64,000 nt of DNA from Smittium mucronatum (GCA_001953115.1 LSSL01000009.1:36522-100521); one strand, 5' to 3'; shown: positions 1 to 12,655, counted from the first letter of the stretch. Notes: generated from the sequence alone by a model not told the origin. Numbers and translations are program-made.

Positions 1-146
1 TCTCAGAAAATGTAAGGATGAGGAGAGAAGCTATATTAAAGGCTGTAAAAACTTTATATATAATAGACGTTTTTTTGCAGCATATTGAGAGAATGATTGA
101 TAGGCCTTCTCTCAAAATATTTGTTCGAAGAGTGAAACAAACATAA
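1..146 (+). CDS. Possible 3' end of an unidentified gene (partial, two exons)
   Basis: Reading the plus strand, codons TCA GAA AAT end at base 11, followed by a donor-like GTAAGG at 12 and a strong acceptor TTTTTTGCAG ending at 80. Splicing keeps the frame open through 81-143 to a TAA at 144-146, giving the C-terminal peptide SENHIERMIDRPSLKIFVRR plus VKQT. I do not recognise the protein. If real, it converges on the transporter gene and its last codons overlap that coding sequence by 35 bases. The support is only the splice-site quality and the coding-like residues; an open stretch of this size could arise by chance. Confidence 0.3.
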   Translation, partial: SENVRMRREAILKAVKTLYIIDVFLQHIERMIDRPSLKIFVRRVKQT

Positions 147-2077
147 CGAGAATTCCGTATCCAGCTAGAGCTCCGGCAAGAACCTTTCTTGTGTCCAGCT
201 TCCTATTTTCATTTATTTTCAGATACATGAGTCCAGGTAATATAAAGGATATTGTAGTTGAACCAGTGGATCCGACTAGCACAAGAACGAGTCCCAAACT
301 TTTTACGGAGGCAGCTAATAAATAAGACGTTACTAACAGGGTACTAGTTATGCCAAAAAACATGTTATTGGAAAGATCTCTGTTCACGTTACTCAATTCA
401 GGTAGTTTTTGAGCATCATGGTTTTGATTATTCTCAACATCTAAAGTCTGAGGCTGTTCGGACGAACCATTTGCCCTGGAAATAGCAGCATATGATACAT
501 GGCTTTGAGATGAGGATCGGTTGTTGTTGTCATTATTTTCTGATGTAGGAACATTTTCATCAATACTTGATGTGTTTTGTGAAGGTAATATAGGGGAAAA
601 CTGGGAATGAGAAAGTTTAGGGAACAAAGAGTAGATAACTCTGCCCACAGAAGCTCTGGCTGGGTGCATTTGGAGAGGATAAGCTGAAACTACAAATATG
701 GCGACCGACATTCTGCAGAATGAGGTTGATAGATTTACCGGAACTATATTATTTAGTTTAGAAAAAAAAGGTGAGTATTAAATAAGGAATAAAGTTATAA
801 GATATTATAGATAAATCCCTTCTTTTAAATTTATCTAATTTTTGAAAAGATGGAAGAGTTGAATAAGATGGATACTTACACAAGACCAGTATGTTTGACT
901 CGGTTTTAGATCCAAAAGTCAAATATCCCAAACTGGCAGCCCATAAATAAATAGTAGTACACAGGGAAATGGAGATTATTATTATTTTGTTTACGTTTCT
1001 TGAGGTGTTTTCCTTCAGCTCGTTATGCACTGAAAAGATCTACATATTTGAAAATTAAATTATTAGAGATAAAAATTATGATTTTTTATTCCTAAAGAGT
1101 CTTACATTTTGATGACACGTAAAGGCAAACACAAACAAAGGTAAGTTTCTGATGATTGAGAAATCCCAATTGACATACTTTATGTCATCCTTTGGTAATG
1201 GTTCTCTTTTGCCGATAAAGTAAAATTCAGTTATTATAAACATTAAATAAAGGACTGCAAACAGGGCTACTAAGCTGGTATATTTTAAAGAATCAAGCCT
1301 CTTTTGAAAAGATAAAGGAATCATCATTATTATGGCTATGGTTATCCAAAACAGTCTTGAAGTTAAAAAAGAATTGTTTTGTATTGCCATGCCTTCGCTA
1401 AAATATTCGAAAACTTGCGGCATCAAGTCGCCAAATATAATTAAATAGGAAACTGATACACCAAAACACTTTATAGCAACAGCGAGATCGAAAAATATGC
1501 CAGCTTTAGGGTATGTCAATTCAGACACAGAAAAGAATGAGGATTTACGCAAAGGAACTTTTTCTGCGCATTTGGCTAACAGATATAAGCCAAGTCCAGA
1601 AGTCATTCCAGAGAAAACTACCAAAGCTAAACCTAAGAAGAGACCAACTTTAGACACGGCGAAAGGCTATGTTCACAAAATAAATTTTAAAACAATCTAA
1701 ATTGCTGTAGAAAAAATTATTACTTCTTATTGCAATAAAATAATAATAATTGGATTAATTGAAAGTAAATCTCAAGATTTTATAAAAAGGGAATGTGAGA
1801 GGGGTTCAAAATAGGTAATTATAAAGTAGAAAAAAAGATAGAAATAAAAAAAAGGAAATACCATTGCTAATAAACCGGCACCAAGTATGGTATTACACAA
1901 ATTGATGGTTGAAGAGGTGATCGTACCAGTATGCTCTTCGAAATCGTAAATTGGAACGTTACCAGACACGGCAGATTCAGTAGAAAATCTGTTGTTTCTG
2001 ATATCATCGTGGAGAGGATTGCCGCGAACTACATTAAAAACAAGGTTCTGGCTGCTGCTTTGAGGAGCTTGGGACAT
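112..2077 (-). CDS. Amino-acid transporter, AAAP family (SLC38 / vacuolar AVT-like), 4 exons
   Basis: Exons on the minus strand are 2077-1862, 1666-1106, 1039-880 and 743-112; introns of 195, 66 and 136 nt all start GT and end AG. The joined protein is 522 aa. After a hydrophilic N-terminus (about residues 1-52), SSTINLCNTILGAGLLAM joined to PFAVSKVGLFLG is the family's first membrane helix. CHQN joined to IFSVHNELKEN (about 256-270), SNILVLFPVN and YPLQMHPAR are further AAAP hallmarks of proton- or sodium-coupled neutral amino-acid symporters. A Ser/Asn-rich loop follows (about residues 350-415) and then the last three helices. All three splice junctions fall inside conserved motifs, which confirms them. 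The place of action (vacuole or plasma membrane) and the substrate cannot be read from sequence. The start is the first ATG of the long exon-1 ORF. The family is secure; the subfamily is not. Confidence 0.93.
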
Positions 2078-2256
2078 TTCAAAACTGGATATTATTTTTC
2101 TTTTAAGATAATTTTAAGAATACTGCATCAATAATCAGGTTGAAATTGAAATGTGGAAATGAAACAAATTAAAAAGTCATGTAGTTGAGATAGGTGGATA
2201 AGGAATAAAACACTTCTTGCAACAGTTTACTCTTTTTCTCAAAACTTGAAATTTCA

Positions 2257-2310
2257 CGCCTCCTAATAGTTTTTTTTTGTATCACGGAATTTTATTCGCC
2301 TCCTAATAGT
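2257..2310 (-). repeat. Minimal retroposon tail with 14-bp target-site duplications
   Basis: The 14-mer cgcctcctaatagt occurs at 2257-2270 and again at 2297-2310. Between the copies lie 26 bases which, on the minus strand, read AATAAAATTCCGTGATAC followed by eight A. The same tail ends the SINE-like copy at 42905-42933. This is the structure expected of target-primed reverse transcription that stopped after about 18 nt of element sequence: a severely 5'-truncated insertion with poly(A) and target-site duplications. Confidence 0.8.
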
Positions 2311-2561
2311 TGCTATTTCTTTAGCCTATAGGAAAATACATCAAAAGTGATATTCCCTTTTATTAAAAAAAATGACTAAATTCAGCTTTTTCCGGAACTA
2401 TTTTCAGTTTCGGTGAAATAATTGGATAATGCTTTTAGAACCTTCGGCTCGGTGTGACGATAGTATCATCCAATTATAATTCCCAAATCAATCAGCCAAC
2501 AACTAATGCACCAATAGTCTCTAGCATTTATGACCCGTAATGAAATATCTGGTTAAAGATT

Positions 2562-2795
2562 TTAAAGTGCAGTCAGTGTTGAGATAATGTTCAATGCAAA
2601 ATCCAATTCGGCTTGTTGAAATCGCCTATACTCATCAATGTATTTATCAACACGGCCAGTTATGCAATCAGGAATTATTAAAACCCGCCACCTATACCTT
2701 TGATTCGAATAATAAATAATATCGCATTGATTTAAAACTTCCGGGGTCAACGACTCAAAAATGGCTTTTATTTTTTCCTTACTATATTGGTTTAA
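2562..2795 (-). pseudogene. Possible coding relic, unidentified
   Basis: The minus strand is open for 77 codons and lacks an ATG start; it opens just after a TAA and ends at a TAA. The peptide (for example YRWRVLIIPDCITGRVDKYI, then DEYRRFQQAELDF) has a residue mix more like protein than random AT-rich translation. I do not recognise a family. It could be the last exon of a gene, a decayed fragment, or chance. Confidence 0.25.
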
Positions 2796-3269
2796 TTATA
2801 CCAATATCATAATACTAAATTAAAATCACGCCAATCGAATTTCAAGCTACATAGGGACAGAACTTTAGTATGAATTCGGAACATAATCTGGCTATCAATT
2901 TTTTTATTGGATATTAATTCAATTTTGGTAACCATAAAATGAGTGTGTTGGCCAATAGTTAGGAGCACAATGCCATTATTGAAAATAATGCCTTTATACT
3001 GTCTGGAAGTTTATTACTAGCTTAGGTTCTTATTTACTCATTTTATTATTAATATCGTCGTAATAATTATTAACAGACTAATGAACACATAGACATAAGT
3101 AAAGCTACATTAATTCAGGTAAACTGAATATTTAACACTTTGAGGGGCCAAATTTTTACATAAATTTTTTTGAAATGCGCAGGGGATATTATATAATATG
3201 ATAGGCTATTATAGACCAATTACATAAGACTTGGTTTCATGAAATCAAATAAATGAAGATAAAAATGGG

Positions 3270-3476
3270 TGTCAGGATATTTGACCTAAATGACATTTCA
3301 CCCAATTATGCAGCCTATTGTGAGTTAAAATCAAAATGTACTTCCCCAGTAAAAATAGCTAATTATGATGAAATATTCCTTTTAAAAATATGTGCTTAAT
3401 ACTTAATTATTAGTGGTCATAAATTGGGTGAAATGTCATGTAGGTCAATTGGAAATAAATGAAATGTCCCGTAACC
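3270..3476. mobile_element. MITE-like element, copy A
   Basis: Two inverted arms, 3283-3310 and 3418-3446, match at nearly every base (GACCTAAATGACATTTCACC and onward) around a 107-nt non-coding core. The right outer end, read inward, is GGTTACGGGACATTTCAT. Similar end and arm sequences recur at 32745-32985 and 43513-43660. Short length, no ORF and inverted ends suggest a non-autonomous DNA-transposon-like repeat; no superfamily or target duplication could be fixed. Confidence 0.55.
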
Positions 3477-4700
3477 ATAAAAATGACGTTTTCTGGGCAG
3501 TAAATGCATTTTTTTACATTTACACTACAAAATTATTTTTTCAGCAAAGTTAATTTACCATTTTAACAATTGAAATTTACCAATGCGATTGTCAGCATTC
3601 AATTAATAAATATATTTGTTGATTTATAATTCTATTTCAGCTTCAGTTTTTAACTGGCAATTATTATTTTTTATTTGTAATATATTTTATAAATGCATTT
3701 TAAATATCAATTATATTCGCTTTTAATACCGTGAGGGTTTGATTTATTGGCACTATTGACTTTTGCGGACTTTACTTTGAAGCCATTTTTGTACACCCAG
3801 CCCTGAAAGGGTTAAGCAAGTAAATACGTAATCTATTTTTCTCTTATTTATATTCTCTCCTCCAAAATAAGTAATTGTTAAGATTTCTGCATGAATATAA
3901 TCTAATAAGAATCAAGCTCACTATTTTATTGCGAAAGAGTTATGAATTTAAAAACATCCTAAAAGTGTGTTTATATATTTTTGCATCATTTTCCGGTATG
4001 TAATATTCTCAGCTCTATCTTTCACGAGATTATTTCTTTTAAAAAAATTGTATTCAAAATTCATAAAGTAAGGTGTATCAATTCTGATTTATCAAAATCG
4101 AAATTATGGATAAAGTTTAGTAGCTGTTATTTCAAATATTAACGATGCAAGTACTGTCGATGAAATATCTAAACTCTATAATGGAATAAAGTCTATTAAT
4201 AGTATTAGCCTACCTGGGCGACTTATTATCACGCCACTGATATCACATATCGAGTAGAATTAAAGGTTCAGAGGTGACAAAAAAAATGCTATATGGATAG
4301 TATGTTGCAAAAATCATAATCCCTGTATTTTTTTTGGGCTGGGTATTGATAATTTGCATTATGAAATCATAAGGAGTCGGTGTATGTAAATGAGTTCTCC
4401 AAACTTACATTTCAAAGCAATAGATCCCTTAAATTCAAAAAAAAATGCTGGGCCTGTAAAAATAGAAAACAAATATATTTGGCGTATTTTAACGAATCAA
4501 CCACACCTGCAAGATTTACTCTCAAATATCGATTTTTTATGCTAATCTAAGGACTGCCATCGCATCAGAATTATATCCGGCATAGAGCTTAGCCGTTTAA
4601 AAAAGACTAGGGTTTTAAATATTTTATTTTTTTTCTCCTGATCTCAATTTTCTTATTCTTTCTACGCTTTTGCTCGCTTTATCTTATTTTTCATTCCAAA

Positions 4701-4743
4701 TACATATACATATACATATACATATATATATATATATATATAT
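4701..4743. repeat. Microsatellite, TACATA then TA repeats
   Basis: About four TACATA units run into a pure (TA)n tract. Confidence 0.9.
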
Positions 4744-4919
4744 TAGCACAAACTTCATATCTAATAAAGCTTTAACATATAAAAGATCTCTTTCTGTGAC
4801 CCCTTCCAATATGAATACAGAAAATAATAATAATAAATAGATCTAAGCAAAAAACATTCAATCCGAAAAAAGATAAATTTAACACACTGATAAGAAAGTT
4901 ATAAATTATCAGTTAAAAT

Positions 4920-5592
4920 ATGGATGTGGAAATATTCAGTTCAATTGTACCAAGGCTATTTTAGCCCAGTGTAAAAACGCTTATTTCGGTCAATGTCAAG
5001 TACCCTCCGGATGTTGAAATAATTAGATGTAATACCTAATCACTTATAAACTAAAATTCAGAGGTTCGGTAGAAATTATATATATATTAAATCTCTGCAA
5101 CTAATTTTAACCTTGAATCTAACTCAAGCTATTTAACTCACAAATTAACAAGTTTGATTTAACAGCTATCAATGCAGAAGGAAGATCACTAAATGGACTA
5201 ATTCGTTATTAAATAGAAAGTAACCATGATTTAAATACCGCCATCAATTTACTTATTATATTAGAAGTGAATATTCTGACCCACCAAGCTAGATAAAGTT
5301 ACCTGAATATCTGAGAGAAATAAGTTTAGATATTAAGAAGTGTATCATTATATTCCATAATTTTAGAATAATAGAAACCATCAATACTTTTCGATGCACC
5401 TGCATTGATTGGAAACTAATGGGGGGCTTAATACCAAGAAATTAGTTAATTCCATGACTAGAGAGCTCCTTGATAAGTTTTAAGCTGATTTAGATTTGGA
5501 AATCTTGATTCATTGCTTTGTTTATGCAATAAAAAAGACAAAGTGGGACAAAATCATACGATAAAAAGAAAAGGACTCTTGGCATGCTTTCA
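4920..5592 (+). pseudogene. Decayed protein-coding gene, unidentified
   Basis: Starting at an ATG at 4920 (MDVEIFSSIVPRLF then a stop), the plus strand gives a series of coding-like segments broken by stops and frame changes. They include SVKTLISVNVKYPPDVEIIR, then FDLTAINAEGRSLNGLIRY, NHDLNTAINLLIILEVNILT, KLPEYLREISLDIKKCIIIF and LETNGGLNTKKLVNSMTREL. The last segment runs to about 5592, where a C12 tract begins. Many stops are TAG or TAA where CAG or CAA would suit, consistent with C-to-T decay. I do not recognise the family. Alternatively some breaks are introns, but I found no convincing set of splice sites. Confidence 0.45.
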
Positions 5593-5593
5593 A

Positions 5594-5605
5594 CCCCCCC
5601 CCCCC
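5594..5605. repeat. C12 homopolymer
   Basis: Twelve consecutive C in otherwise AT-rich DNA, right after the decayed coding region. It is one of five runs of 11 or more G/C in the window. Confidence 0.95.
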
Positions 5606-7665
5606 GTTGAAAAAAATTTTAATCGATAAAACTGATTGAAATTTTTCACTGAAAAAATCAAAGTAAAATTTTATTATTGATCAGATGGAGATAAAACCAA
5701 TAAGATCAGAAACCAGAGTCAATATTTCCGAAGAAAAAAATCCTTATTTGTTTATCGTTATGTTTTTGCAGATGTTCTGAAGGCCTTATAAAAATAGATT
5801 TCTATAGATTTTTTTTCGTTTAAATTTAACCATCTTGAAAATTAGGGCCAAAGCTACTGATTTATTAAGAATATTATGTCGTCTTAATATAATATTATTT
5901 ATTTATTTAACAATACCTGATCATTATTAACTTTTTTGGACTTTAATTCTTTTTTTCCAAGCTTAGTCCATCCTTATGTTATCAAAAATTTCAAATTTTA
6001 CTAATACCGATCATACATCAATTCAAACTTTAAAAATAAAATAAAATATTAAGAAAAAATGGATGATAGCATACTAGTTCAAGATGAGAAATCTAAATTA
6101 TATAAGAATTGTAAATATAAAGTTATAAAAAAGGCAATATATACAAAATAGAGTTGACTCATTTAAAAATCAGAATATAACAGTTGTTTTTGGGGCTATT
6201 TTCTACAGTTAAAAGAAATTGAAACAAGATGTAGTAAAATAAAAATAAATTTCTCGCGAAATATTTTTCTTGTAATAATCAAAATAACAAAAAAAAATCA
6301 TATATGTTTGTTTTTTTCATCCAAGATACTTTAGATTCGATATGGAACTATGAAAAATGACTAATTTAATCTATAATTAAAATAATACAAAAGCGAGTAA
6401 AAAAATGAATGCAATTATGTTAATGAAAACAAAAGATATGGTAGAGTGAATTGAGTAATATAACGAAGCGGTTAGTGGATTTTTAAAAAAAGTCCAAAAA
6501 TATTATGAGAATATTAGACGCATCTTTAATAAAAAATATATATATGAAAATGTATTTCAGAGAATATTTGATTCTTAATCATAAAAAATAAATAATAAAA
6601 AAACTCGAAAAAATAGAACTTATAATAACTATATGAACTTTATCCCAAATTAAATTCCATATTATGAATTATATATACGTGCTGTATCATTCAAATTCTC
6701 CAGACTAAATAAATAACTGTGCTTAAACCTTGCAAGCGAATCTATAAGAAAATAAAAATTCAATTATTGTATCAAATTATCCTCAAAAAAAAATAAAGGT
6801 AGAATATGAATACAAAAATATTGGTTGGTTCTAAACTAGAATAAATTAATTTTAAGTTTTTACTGCCAAGGGGAAAATAACTTTTTATGGTTTATTAAAA
6901 AATATATATAAAAAGAATTGGCCTTAAAAGTACAATAAAACTGTCTGCAATAAAATTAAGGGGGCAATATAAAGCCTATTAGGGCTCATAGGAAGAAAAT
7001 TTGATTTAAAATTGATACCTAAAACAACAATAATATCATTCTGAAAATTCCGAAAATTCATGAATAACTTTTTTAATAATTCATAGAATAATTATTTAAT
7101 ATTATAAATATAATATATTCTAATTAATTCAAAAAAAAAAAAACATGCATTTGTCAGTGACGCTAAATAATTATTGATTGAAATAAGGGATAAAAAAGTG
7201 TTCATGTATATTTAAAAATGGGCTTTTGACTATAAATATTGGCTTCTCAATTTTTATAAAAAAACTAACAAAGAGTTTTGGGCCAAAAATAAAAAATTGA
7301 TGGAAAAAAATAATGGTTAAGCTAAGGTTTTAGGTATGTCTAAAAGAAATAATAAATACAATCGGTTTAAAAATGCTGAGAAAAATTAATACTAAATATC
7401 TAAGGAGCATAATACCTTTGAGATTCCTAATCAAGAGTATGATAACTTTCATTAGATTTAAGAATTTGAAAGAAAGCTTATTTTTTGTAGCATTTTTTAA
7501 AAAACAAACCCATACCTAACTCCAATTTAACAACATTATTTATAAATTACGGGAAAAAATATTGATAAATTAATCATTACTATACAGAAAAAAAATTATT
7601 AGCCTTTAGCCAATCCAGCACCTAATATTTTCTCCTCTTTCCCAATTAATCATCCGTTAAACGAA

Positions 7666-7679
7666 CCCCCCCCCCCCCC
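7666..7679. repeat. C14 homopolymer
   Basis: Fourteen consecutive C, the longest G/C run in the window, flanked by AT-rich sequence. Confidence 0.95.
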
Positions 7680-10600
7680 GATATTATAATTTCAACTTTA
7701 AAAAAACTGGAAAATCAACTTTTATATTTCTTATCAACTAAAAAAATGTTTAAATACTTGTAAAATATCAAAAAGAATATTCAAAAAATATATATAATTT
7801 TCCTTAGGTACCATTTCAAAACAAACTAATTTTTAAAGCCAATAGAAAAGATTTCCACGACTCTTTTCAGGAACTCTTAATATAAGATGTTTAAATTAAA
7901 AATAAAAATAAAAATAAGTTTTTCAACCCGAAAAAGATTTTCTGGGAAGAAGATATTTCCAATATTGGGAATATGAGGGTCAAAAAATTAAAAAGAAAAA
8001 AGGAAACCACATAAAATTGCAAAAAAAAAAAAATTAAACAAAAGGGTTTCAACGGTAATTGGAAAAATAATACTAGTATCCAATAAAAAAAATTGATTAT
8101 TTAGATTTACAAGTCTAAGGTATAAAAGTTTTATGTAAATTAAATACCTGTTCACATTGGAATAAAGGAAATATCTATTCAGAAACAGACATACTGTTTC
8201 ATGTTTTTGAATAATATTTATGCATGTATAAACTTTCTAAAATAAAATCATAATTCGATAAAAAATTATTTTTTTAAGATTTGATTTGAATTTTTATGCA
8301 AAAGAAACGAGTTAAATACGCGATTTAAAAATTTTAAGTTCAAAGCAAATTTAGGATAAATTTTAAATATATCAAGTTTTTTTCACTTAAATAAATATTA
8401 ATTTAGAAGTGTAAAATTTGTTTTGTTACAAGAAATTTTATTTTCACCTGCTTTTCTTTTACTTTAATGATAAAATAATTGTTGGCAGGATTTATCTAAT
8501 ATTAAAATTTTTTTCTTGAATTATTTAAATAAAGACTTAAATTCCATTGTGCTTAAAAACTAATTTTTTTGGCTTTTTTTCATTGGATAAATACTGATTT
8601 GAATTTATTAATTTTTAAAATCATCTCATCAAGATTAGCAAAAATAATAATATAAGGTAAAAAATGGATAGGAAGAAAAATTTATAAATTTTTATATTAA
8701 GTTCTGCTTAGCAAAAATTTTCTATTCCTTTTTTATTCAAAAATATAAAATAATAAAATCTGCTTTATTATAAAGGACAAATAATTTTTTGTTTCTATTA
8801 GCCGTTATCTTGAAAAAAAAATATGCTGTATATGAAATCCTTGATTATTAAAATGAAGTAATAATTTATAATGATTTTCTCAGAATGAATAAAAACCTGC
8901 TATGAAATTGCAAAAAAATATATATCAATTTTTTCATCATTAGATCCTATATATATATAAAATAATCTACAAAATATGTTTTAATTTATTAAATAACACA
9001 TATTAATAAGAGTTTTATGATTTTCTTAATGGATTCTATCAATTTAAAAGAAGATATGACATTTAAAAAAACAAAAAAAATTATCAGAGCACCTTAAAAA
9101 ACTCTTGAGCTAAAAAATATGTTCAAAATCAAATGAAATGAAAAATAGTCAATTAGCAAAAATATTATAGACTTTAGAATTGAAGTACGAAATATTCGAG
9201 CAAATCATAGAATTTTTTCAAATATCAAAGTTATTTTAAATAACAGTTACAATATTTAACACAAAAGCTTCAGTATTTGAGAAAAAAATTATAAATTTTT
9301 GTCTAATATGAGTCAAGTGAGTCAAAAATACAAAATTTAATGCGAAATTTCTGCTAATAATATAGCACAAAAATATTCAAGGTTTTAAAAAGAAAAGATA
9401 TATCACAAAATGTAAAATCTCATAATATACGATCAAAATAAGCTCTATAATAATTTTATATACTTTTTAAAAGAAAAAAAAATTATTGAAATAACTGATT
9501 TCAAAAATTATTTCAGCGTCTGAGGAATTCCTGTGGAAAAAATTCACTTTTTTCAATAAATCATGAATATAAAAATTTTTATTTTCAAAAGTTTGCGAAA
9601 ATAATAAAATTTAAATTTCATACAAATACAGCGATTTTTTTTATAATTTACGATATTTTTAGACGTAAAAATTGGATTTCTTGAGGAATTTTTTTATAAA
9701 ATTTATCATCTTAACAAAAATATCATCAATGCTTTTTCAGTCTTATGTGTATATTTTTTATTTTTGGTTTATTAAATTATGTCATTTTTGATCCAATTCA
9801 ATTTTCAAGAATAAAAAAATAGCTCGATTATATACATTACAAAAGAATATTTAATCTGAAATTCCAGCAGTAAAATTTTATTTTTTTTATTCCGATAACA
9901 GAATTTTTTTCATTTTGGAGATTTTCTTATGAAAATTCTTTCAAATAATTCCTTAAATACTATTTGATTAATATTGAAGTATTTTAGCCAATTAAAAAAA
10001 ATTAAACAAGAGGTAGTTTCTGAAACTGAAAATACAAGAAAATTTTCTATATTTACAATGATTATGGAATCCTGGATAAAAAAAAATCATTTTCGGAAAA
10101 TTTCAGTTATAAACTTCTAATTTCACTATAATATTTTTACAACTTTTTTATTGATTATTTTCGAGTATTTAAAACAAAAATAATCCCATTTATTTTAGTG
10201 ATTAAAAGATATAAAAGAATTTAAAAAATTATTTTTGTTCGATTATGAAGGTTGATTGTGAGACACTATCAGGTAACAAGAAATAAAATTTTCAATTTGA
10301 GAAAAAATATTGGACGAAACTTATTGGGTATTGAAGGTTAATTATGGAAAGAATATTTTAAGAAAATAAAATTTAATATAGGTGGGTAATTTAAATCTAT
10401 AGGTTTGAGGATTCATTTTTTTCACTTTTAAATGTGAAAAATCCTTTTAATAGATATAATAATTCACAAAAAAATGTAGTCTATGGCATTGTAAATTCGA
10501 TACTCTCATGTTTTTTATTTAATATACTAAATTATATTATAAAAAACGAATTATTGCACATTTTTTTAATGCTTAAAAATAAGCCTGAAGTAAATTTTTA

Positions 10601-11273
10601 TACATTTAATAAAAGATTTTTATTTGAAATTTTACTTGCTAATATATAAAGGATTAGATAAAAAATGAATCATTTTTACAAATAAATTAAATGTAATGAT
10701 AAAAATCTTTAATTTGAATAAAATATAATAAAACTCTGATACCGATAAAACTCAAAAAATTCAACAAAAATAATCGATTATTGGTTAAAGGAAAAAAAAG
10801 TGGTTTATTTAATAGTTTTATTACCAGTTTAGAAATCTATCGAATATACTTAAAATAATTTTAAATAACAGCTATTTTGATTAATTGTATATTGAGTCTA
10901 TGAATGGTTAATAAATTAGAGATTAATTAAATTGGGCTATTATTAATTAACTTAAGATGCAGAATAAATACGATTGGATTATAAAGATTGAGTAACGAAT
11001 CAGTTTTCAGTTTATTTTAAGAATAAATTATTGAGCTTAGAATAGTTTTAAATTGTGTACAATAGCTACTTTATAATCATTTATATATCCAGCCTTAAAT
11101 CCATATATATATTTTCAACGTTTTATCCTTTTGGTTCATAAAGTAAAAAATATTATCAAGATTAAACAAGAAAAAGCATTAAAATCCAGAAATAATAAAA
11201 AATCGGGTTAACTAATAACCCAATTTATAGAAAATTTTAGCGATTAAATTACGTCCAAATTGATTAAAATTAT

Positions 11274-12655
11274 ATTATTTAAAACAAAATAGACTGAATT
11301 AGACTGAATTAGACTGAATTCTGCTTATCAAAGCGATTTTCAACTAATTTAAAGATCTATCCAATAATTTAATTCATTGATTAAGTAATTATAAACTATT
11401 TTTAAATAAAATTAGTTAAAAAATGTAATTGAGACTCTTTAATTGGATAAAAAATTTATATTGGCTATTTTAAAATAAAGTAAAAGGTATTTTTTTAAAA
11501 TATTTCTTTTACTATTAGAAATAAGATATTCTTTATAGGCAAATAATTGATCAAGAAAATGACTTTTTTTATGAATAAAACTTATAAATTTAAGTTATTT
11601 GGGGGGGGGGGGGTTTAAAAAAAATCAACTCATTACAATTTAATGTATTTAGTTTATTTCAAAATCATTTAATGTAACATATTTAATAACAGCATATCTT
11701 TATAAAATATTTATATCAAATTTAAAAATTAAAAAAACTTGTCTCGAATTATCAAATTAGATTTTAAAAATAATAGCTTAAAACTATTACGATACTCTAA
11801 ATTTGGCTTGAAATGGAATTCTTGTAAAAAATTATAGCCGTATTTTTACCATTATTGAATTTAGATGTTTAATCTAAGAAATAAACATTCCGATCAAATT
11901 ATGTTTGCTGTATAGATTCATAAAAATGTCACATTTTTTCTTTATATTTTGGAAAATTTTACATCAAAATTTTCCCGCATCTCTTGATGTTAGGATCGTT
12001 ATTATTTAATTTTTTAAAATATTTCAATTATATCTTTACTTTGATTTTAATCTATAGCTATTTCTATAGCTTATATTAATTTAACTAAAGTGTCATTTGA
12101 AAAGAATTTCAAATAAATAGTATAATACGCTCAATTTTTATTAAAGTGTATATAGTTGAAATGGGTGAGGTTAATTTTTTAAAGAAATATATAGTAAAAA
12201 TTAGTTATTGATAGAGAATACTAGAAACATAGATAAGATTTTTTTAAACAGTTACACTAACTGATTTTGACACAAAAGAAATAATTTTAAACCCCTTTAA
12301 TTGCTTAATATATTTTTTGTTTTCAAAAAACCCCCCAAGAAAGTCAATTTTAAATTCTTATAAATAAAAAAAAGTCATTTTCTCGATCAATTATTTGCAT
12401 ATAAAGAATATCTTATTGCTAATATTAAAAGAAATACTTATAAAAAATTATTTTTACTTTATTAGAAAATAGCCAAAATAAATCATTTATTCAATCAAAA
12501 AGCCTCAATTACACTGTTTAACTAATTATCTTAAACAATAGTTTATAATTACTTTATCAATGAATTAAATTATTGGATAATTTTTTACATTATTCGAAAA
12601 TCGCTTTGATAAGCAGAATTCAGTCTAATTCAGTCTATTTTGTTTTAAATAATTT
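11274..12655. repeat. Large inverted duplication (arms about 340 bp)
   Basis: The left arm, 11274-11616, aligns along its full length with the reverse complement of 12329-12655, with substitutions and small indels but clearly homologous. The outer end of each arm carries tandem AGACTGAATT units, three on the left and two on the right. The inner end carries a G-run: G13 on the left, and C6 (that is, G6 inverted) on the right. The spacer of about 710 nt has no coding sequence. It may be an inverted segmental duplication or a foldback/MITE-type element. Confidence 0.8.
11601..11613. repeat. G13 homopolymer
   Basis: Thirteen G inside the left arm of the inverted duplication. Its counterpart in the right arm is only six bases (12331-12336), so the tract has changed length since duplication. 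Confidence 0.95.

Larger units (their letters stand above)
2311..4919. other. Intergenic region, mixed composition
   Basis: This is the upstream side of the transporter gene. It is less AT-rich than the desert to its right. It contains the possible relic at 2562-2795, the MITE-like element at 3270-3476, a TA-rich microsatellite at 4701-4743, and around 4380-4640 short open stretches with coding-like composition on both strands that I could not assign. I see no intact gene. Confidence 0.5.

Noticed and set aside
10434..10649. 71-codon open frame in the desert
   Set aside because: Begins with GTG rather than ATG, is composed of K, N, I, L and F, has no motif and no splice context; expected by chance in AT-rich DNA.
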